Source: Opitutus sp.
Lineage (GTDB): Bacteria; Verrucomicrobiota; Verrucomicrobiia; Opitutales; Opitutaceae
Length of the DNA: 64,000 bases
Reading direction: 5' to 3'
NCBI GenBank assembly: GCA_024707325.1
Contig: JANPZY010000001.1
Coordinates: 1,674,501-1,738,500 of the forward strand
Shown: positions 59,756-64,000 of the stretch, in pieces
Layout of the letters: every line of letters begins with the position of its first letter
Position numbering within the stretch: the first letter of the stretch is position 1
Translations under genes and position numbers: made by a program
Notes under the pieces: generated by a model
Database searches by the model: none
What the model was told of the DNA's origin: nothing
What the model saw: the letters and a program-made list of their open reading frames with translations, nothing else

Positions 59756-61210
59756 ATGCGGCGCAGACTGATTTCCTTGGTTCTCTTCGTGGCGGGTTTG
59801 AGGTGCTTCGGCGCGTTGCACGCAGGGGACGACGGCGCGGACTTCGTGGGCGTGTGGCAGGGCGAGATCATCGCGCCCAACACCGCGACGTCCCTCGGCG
59901 TGGCGTTCATCGACACCGAGCGCGGCCTGCTCGTGAGTCTCTCGTTGCCGGAGATGTTTATCTACAACGTGAACTTCGGTGCGGCGGAGATTCGCGACGG
60001 CACGTTCGAGCTCGCGCCGCTGAATTTGAAGCTGCGCCGCGTGGGCTCGGAGCTGCGCGGGAGTTTCGCGCTTGCGGAGTTGCCGGTGACGCTGCGTCCC
60101 GGCTCGGCGTTTCCCGATGCACCCGACATCGAAGAACTACCGCCCGCGCCCGCGCCGCGCTGGCAACGCGCACTCGATTCCGCGGTGTGGGCTTCGCCGA
60201 TTGTGCACGAGGGAATCGTTTACGTGGGCGCGGTCGATGGCCGCGTGCATGCGATCCGCGCAACCGATGGAGAACCGGTGTGGACGTGGGTCGGCACCGC
60301 GCCACTGTATGGCACCGCACTCGCGACGAACGACGCGATCTACCTCGTGGACGAACGTGACGATCTCGTGCGACTCGAGCGCGCCACCGGAAAACTGCGC
60401 TGGCGCGTGTCGCTGCGCAGCGATTCCGCCGGGGAGAATCCCGCGAATCCCACGTTCACGCATCGCTCGGCCGCGCCGATTTGGGATGGACGCGATCTCC
60501 TTTATGTGGGCTCGACCGATGGCCAAGTGCACGCGATCCGTGCACGCACGGGCAAGATCGCGTGGAGCAAATCTGTAGGTGCGCCCCTCTACGCTCCACT
60601 TGCGCTGCACGGCGACACGCTCCTCGCGGGCGCGTTTGACGGCACGCTCGTTGGTTTCAACCGACGCACGCGCGCCGAAACCCTGCGCGTGAAGCTCGGC
60701 GGCCCGATCGTCTCCACCCCCGCGGTGAGTGGTTCGCTCGCGATCGTTGGTGCGCGCGACTACTTGCTCTACGCGGTCTCGCTCAACGACGGCCGCATCG
60801 CGTGGCGAAACTCGTTCTGGTTTTCGTGGGTGGAATCGTCGCCGCGCCTCGAGGGCGGCACGCTTTACATTGGTTCCTCCGACTATCGTCGCGTGAGTGC
60901 GCTCGAACCGCGCACCGGCGCGCAAAAATGGGCGACGGACGTGCGTGGCCTCACCTGGGGCACGCCGCTCGTGCTCGGCGAACGCGTCTTCGCGGCGACT
61001 GCGGGCCAGCACCTCGAAGGCACTGTGATCACGCACGAGGGGGGCATCGTCGCGCTCGACCGCGCGACGGGCTCCGTGGTGTGGCGCTATCGTGCGCCAG
61101 TCCCGCAAGGCGCGGACATGTCGGGCTTCGCCGGCTCGCTCGCGACCGATGGACAAGTCGTCATCGGTGTCACGCTCGACGGCACGATGATGGCCTTCCC
61201 GGCGAATTGA
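59756..61210 (+). CDS. Exported PQQ-like beta-propeller protein
   Basis: 484 residues. A signal peptide (RRLISLVLFVAGLRCFGALHA) and a ~100-residue N-terminal domain (GDDGADFVGVWQGEII…) precede a seven- or eight-bladed PQQ-like propeller. Blades carry motifs such as VYVGAVDGRVHAIRATDGEP, LVRLERATGKLRWRV, LYVGSTDGQVHAIRARTGK and IVALDRATGSVVWRY. Such repeats occur in outer-membrane assembly factors (BamB) and in quinoproteins, but no cofactor-binding set or haem site is visible. A scaffold or binding role is more likely than catalysis. The start lies just inside the region following rlmN. Confidence 0.83.
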   Translation: MRRRLISLVLFVAGLRCFGALHAGDDGADFVGVWQGEIIAPNTATSLGVAFIDTERGLLVSLSLPEMFIYNVNFGAAEIRDGTFELAPLNLKLRRVGSELRGSFALAELPVTLRPGSAFPDAPDIEELPPAPAPRWQRALDSAVWASPIVHEGIVYVGAVDGRVHAIRATDGEPVWTWVGTAPLYGTALATNDAIYLVDERDDLVRLERATGKLRWRVSLRSDSAGENPANPTFTHRSAAPIWDGRDLLYVGSTDGQVHAIRARTGKIAWSKSVGAPLYAPLALHGDTLLAGAFDGTLVGFNRRTRAETLRVKLGGPIVSTPAVSGSLAIVGARDYLLYAVSLNDGRIAWRNSFWFSWVESSPRLEGGTLYIGSSDYRRVSALEPRTGAQKWATDVRGLTWGTPLVLGERVFAATAGQHLEGTVITHEGGIVALDRATGSVVWRYRAPVPQGADMSGFAGSLATDGQVVIGVTLDGTMMAFPAN

Positions 61211-61256
61211 GAAATCCGGCCTTTCCGTCGGCGGCTGCTCGGCGAACAATCGGCAC

Positions 61257-62405
61257 ATGGAGTCTGCCGCGCTGCGCGATCTTCTCGTCACTTGGGCTCA
61301 CCTGAACTCGGGGAGCGAGCACCTTGCCGGACTGGCCCGGATGCGCGCGGCGCTCGAGAATGCGTTTCGCGAAAAGCTGCCGGGTGCGGCCATCTCGGCC
61401 ATCGATTTGCCGGGCACGGACGCGAAAGCGCTCTCCGTGCGCATGCGGCCGACCGCGCCGATGCAGGTGTTACTCAGCGGTCACTACGACACGGTTTACG
61501 GCGCCGAGCATCCGTTTCAGCGCTGCGAGCAGATCGACGAAAAGATCCTGCGCGGTCCCGGCGTGGCCGACATGAAGGGCGGCATCGTCGTGATGCTCGC
61601 CGCGCTCGCGGGCTTCGAGCAAACGCCCGAGCGCGAGAAACTCGGTTGGGAAGTCCTGCTCACGCCGGACGAGGAAACGGGCTCCACCGCCAGCCGCGAC
61701 GCACTTCGAGAGGCCGCGCAGCGTCACCAGCTCGGGCTCGTCTTTGAACCGGCGCGCGAGGATGGCTCGCTTGTGCGGTCGCGCATGGGCACGGGCGTTT
61801 TCACCGTCACGTGCCGTGGTCGCGCGGCGCACGCCGCGAGTCCGCGACGCGAAGGCCGCAATGCCATCGTTGCGCTCGCCGGGTTTCTTGTATCCGCAGA
61901 ACGCATACAGAATGAGCTTCCCGGCGTGTTGCTCAATGTCGGTCACATTGCCGGTGGCGGCGCGCTCAACATCGTGCCCGACCGCGCGGTCGCCGGCATC
62001 AACATCCGCGTCGCGCGCACGTCCGCCGTCGCCGCGGTGCAGGATGCGCTCGCTGCGCTCGCCGGCGCGGTGAACCGCCGCGAAGGATTTTCGCTGGAGA
62101 TCACCGGCGGCTTCGATCGTCCGCCGCTCGAACCGGATGGGCGCATGGAAGCCGCGTTTGCGGCGTGGAACGACGCGGCACGCGAGTGCGGCGTTGCGCT
62201 TCCCGGCTGGCTCGACGTCGGCGGCGGTTCCGATGCCAATCTGCTCGCGGAGGCCGGACTTCCGTGTCTCGACGGATTGGGACCGGTCGGCGGCAAACTC
62301 CACAGTGCCGACGAATATATCGAGCTGCCTTCGCTCGGGGAACGGGCACGAATCGCGACGGCATTTTTGACACGACTCGCGCAGCGCGGCAGAGCTTTCG
62401 CATGA
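61257..62405 (+). CDS. M20-family metallopeptidase (carboxypeptidase G2-like)
   Basis: 382-residue cytosolic dizinc exopeptidase. Metal ligands and catalytic residues are seen in LLSGHYDTVYG (His, Asp), GPGVADMKGG (Asp), LTPDEETGS (Glu-Glu), EPAREDGSLV (Glu/Asp) and LHSADEYIEL (His). The dimerisation domain lies between about residues 180 and 290 (GRAAHAASPRREGRNAIVAL). The family removes C-terminal glutamate or acyl groups. Stop overlaps the TspO start by 4 bases (ATGA), so the two are coupled. Confidence 0.94.
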   Translation: MESAALRDLLVTWAHLNSGSEHLAGLARMRAALENAFREKLPGAAISAIDLPGTDAKALSVRMRPTAPMQVLLSGHYDTVYGAEHPFQRCEQIDEKILRGPGVADMKGGIVVMLAALAGFEQTPEREKLGWEVLLTPDEETGSTASRDALREAAQRHQLGLVFEPAREDGSLVRSRMGTGVFTVTCRGRAAHAASPRREGRNAIVALAGFLVSAERIQNELPGVLLNVGHIAGGGALNIVPDRAVAGINIRVARTSAVAAVQDALAALAGAVNRREGFSLEITGGFDRPPLEPDGRMEAAFAAWNDAARECGVALPGWLDVGGGSDANLLAEAGLPCLDGLGPVGGKLHSADEYIELPSLGERARIATAFLTRLAQRGRAFA

Positions 62406-62872
62406 AATCGCGCTGGCTTCCGCTCATTCTCTTTCTCGTGCTCGCCTTTGCGGCGGCCGGCCTCGGTGCGCTCGCGACCGCGAGCAGCGTGGACACGTGG
62501 TATGAATCGCTCCAAAAGCCCGCGTGGAATCCGCCGCGCGCGGTCTTTGGTCCGGTGTGGACGATTCTCTACCTCCTCATGGCGATCGCGACCTGGCGCG
62601 TGTGGCGCGTGGGCGATCCGCTCTCGGCGCGCGTCACGGTCGCGCTCTACGCGTTGCAACTCGCGCTCAACGCGCTCTGGTCGATTCTCTTTTTCGGACG
62701 CCAGTCGCCCGGCGCGGCGCTCGTCGACATCCTCGCGCTGTGGCTCGTGCTCGCGGTGATCTTCATTCGCTTCTGGAACCGCGACCGCATGGCGGCCGCG
62801 CTATGGGCGCCGTATCTTTTGTGGGTGAGTTTCGCGATCGCGCTCAACACCGCGATCTGGCGACTCAACTGA
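62402..62872 (+). CDS. TspO/MBR-family membrane protein
   Basis: 156 residues with five predicted membrane helices, as in bacterial TspO. Typical features are [49 protein letters not shown] and [15 protein letters not shown]. TspO binds porphyrins and affects their export or breakdown under stress. The ATG overlaps the M20 peptidase stop (ATGA). Confidence 0.93.
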   Translation: MKSRWLPLILFLVLAFAAAGLGALATASSVDTWYESLQKPAWNPPRAVFGPVWTILYLLMAIATWRVWRVGDPLSARVTVALYALQLALNALWSILFFGRQSPGAALVDILALWLVLAVIFIRFWNRDRMAAALWAPYLLWVSFAIALNTAIWRLN

Positions 62873-62891
62873 TGATTCAACGCCACGCCTC

Positions 62892-63311
62892 ATGAAATCC
62901 TACCGCAAGGAACTCTGGTTCGAGGCGCCCCAGCGCCGGGCGTTTTTCAACATCACGCCGCAGGTCGAAGCCGCGCTGCGCGAGAGCGGCGTCCGCGAAG
63001 GTCTGTGCCTCGTGAACGCGATGCACATCACCGCGAGCGTCTTCATCAACGACGACGAGCGAGGCCTGCACGCGGACTATGAACGCTGGCTCGAAAAACT
63101 CGCGCCGGAAAAACCGCACAGCGCCTACGACCACAACCGCACGGGCGAGGACAACGCCGACGCGCATCTCAAACGCACGATCATGGGCCGCGAAGTCGTC
63201 GTCGCGATCACCGACGGCAAACTCGATTTCGGTCCGTGGGAGCAGATTTTCTACGCCGAGTTCGACGGCCTGCGCCGAAAACGCGCACTGATCAAAATCA
63301 TCGGCGAGTGA
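62892..63311 (+). CDS. YjbQ-family protein (UPF0047)
   Basis: 139 residues of the YjbQ/UPF0047 family, in which some members act as secondary thiamine-phosphate synthases. Visible are [34 protein letters not shown] (conserved His), [20 protein letters not shown] and [18 protein letters not shown]. It is 19 bases after tspO, on the same strand, so probably the last gene of the M20-tspO-yjbQ operon. The 22-bp array of locus 6 begins at its stop codon. Confidence 0.9.
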   Translation: MKSYRKELWFEAPQRRAFFNITPQVEAALRESGVREGLCLVNAMHITASVFINDDERGLHADYERWLEKLAPEKPHSAYDHNRTGEDNADAHLKRTIMGREVVVAITDGKLDFGPWEQIFYAEFDGLRRKRALIKIIGE

Positions 63312-63476
63312 GTCCGCACCGAGTCGGGACCGAGTGCGGCTCGACTCGGGACTGAATGCGCACCGGGTCGTGCCAAGGTGCGTCCCACGTCGAGCCAAGG
63401 TCCGGACACGGTCGCGCCGCGGTGCGCACGGAGTCGCGACAAAGTCCGCATCGTGTCGGGACCGCGGTGCGCGTCA
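63312..63476 (+). repeat. 22-bp phased tandem array, locus 6 (7 units plus a half unit)
   Basis: A half unit follows directly on the yjbQ stop. Full units start at 63323, 63345, 63367, 63389, 63411, 63433 and 63455, all 22 bases. The last unit ends at 63476, which is inside the stop codon of the convergent gene at 63474. The array therefore fills the whole gap between two convergent genes. Confidence 0.9.
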
Positions 63477-64000
63477 GGGGAAGCGCAGGTCGACCGTGAC
63501 AGGGAAATGGTCGCTGGGCATCTGGCCGTGCTTCGGACGCACGACGATCGCGGCGCGCGCGACGTCCACGGGAGGACGGGCGAGAATCCAATCGATGCGT
63601 TCGCCGAGGCGCTGCGGCGGTTGGTAGTCGTGGAAGGTATTGTAGTCTTCGTTTTCGCGTTCGCGCGCGAGCGTCCACGTGTCGGCGAGTTTGGCGTCGG
63701 CAGTGAGAATCTCATAAACGCGACCGGCGCCGGCGGGTGCGTTGAAATCCCCGAGCACGATGAGCGGCACGGCAGGTTCGATTTTGGCGAGACGTTCGCG
63801 GAGGAGCAGGGCGGAGTTTTCGCGGGCGAGATCCACTTCATGATCGAAATGAGTGTTCCACACCTCGAACTCGCGGCCGGTGGCGCGTTCACGGAGTCGC
63901 ACCCAGGTGACCATGCGGCGGTAGCGGTTGCCCCAGGTCATCGAGCCGACGACTTCGGGCGTGTCGGAGAGCCAGAAGTGATCGAAGGCGACCGGCTCGA
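63474..64000 (-). CDS. Endonuclease/exonuclease/phosphatase family protein, C-terminal part
   Basis: The reading frame is open from the right edge, so the N-terminus is outside. Visible are FWLSDTPEVVGSMTWGNRY, VWNTHFDHEVDLARENSA (typical THFDH), LIVLGDFNAPAG (catalytic Asp and Asn) and the closing HGQMPSDHFPVTVDLRF with the conserved SDH. This is the metal-dependent EEP phosphodiesterase fold; members here are often secreted. The stop overlaps the end of the 22-bp array. Confidence 0.93.
   Translation of the reverse strand, partial: EPVAFDHFWLSDTPEVVGSMTWGNRYRRMVTWVRLRERATGREFEVWNTHFDHEVDLARENSALLLRERLAKIEPAVPLIVLGDFNAPAGAGRVYEILTADAKLADTWTLARERENEDYNTFHDYQPPQRLGERIDWILARPPVDVARAAIVVRPKHGQMPSDHFPVTVDLRFP

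Overview
The window is GC-rich and densely coded. It suggests a Gram-negative bacterium of the Verrucomicrobiota, most likely an Opitutaceae-type lineage. Pointers are a PEP-CTERM protein, a TonB-dependent receptor, outer-membrane-type lipoprotein genes, Tat-exported and PQQ-type oxidative enzymes, a GH127-type glycosidase and few Shine-Dalgarno sites. This placement is inference, because no rRNA gene is present. I saw no tRNA, rRNA, CRISPR array, prophage or transposase gene.

Layout. 1-7.3 kb: the end of an M13 peptidase, two tandem NHL-propeller genes (the first broken) and a PEP-CTERM protein. 7.6-16.2 kb: a membrane spermidine-synthase-like protein, then a minus-strand operon of TonB-dependent receptor, YfiR-family protein and hybrid histidine kinase, and a divergent AsmA/DUF748-like gene. 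16.4-24.3 kb: guaA, an outer-membrane lipoprotein-sorting-like gene coupled to hisD, then hisC, hisB, hisH and citrate synthase. 24.4-29.8 kb: a VC0807-like membrane protein, then pdxJ, acpS, a small membrane protein, the NAD(P)HX repair enzyme and dprA. 30-38.6 kb: GH127 glycosidase, HIT protein, unknown gene, nrdR, trpG/pabA, tgt, UDP-glucuronate decarboxylase and a nucleoside permease. 38.9-44.1 kb: secA, lnt and a DUF3185 protein. 44.3-51.2 kb: a secreted unknown, a Tat-exported glycoside-hydrolase-like protein, a PQQ dehydrogenase and an esterase. 51.3-64 kb: a cNMP/CBS/DUF294 protein with a DEDDh exonuclease, BON lipoprotein, response regulator, Dcp peptidase, rlmN, a PQQ-like propeller, M20 peptidase, TspO, YjbQ and a partial endonuclease/phosphatase.

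Two things stand out beyond the genes. First, six intergenic regions carry tandem arrays with an exact 22-base period but very divergent units, with motif GTCGNGMC at positions 1-8 and TSCG at 13-16 of each unit. Four begin at or within about 6 bases of the stop codon of the co-oriented gene. The other two lie about 60 bases before pdxJ and secA in the opposite orientation. I know of no description of this family. Other intergenic repeats are 8-base CACGGAAR arrays in inverted pairs, three ~96-bp elements with TGTCATTCTGAGCG ends, and a 41-bp perfect palindrome.

Second, at least ten otherwise normal genes are split by single-base indels, often in homopolymers (T5 where T4 is expected, T7 for T6, G5 for G6). 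This looks like uncorrected long-read sequencing error rather than mass gene decay. Such genes are listed as one CDS each with the break position.
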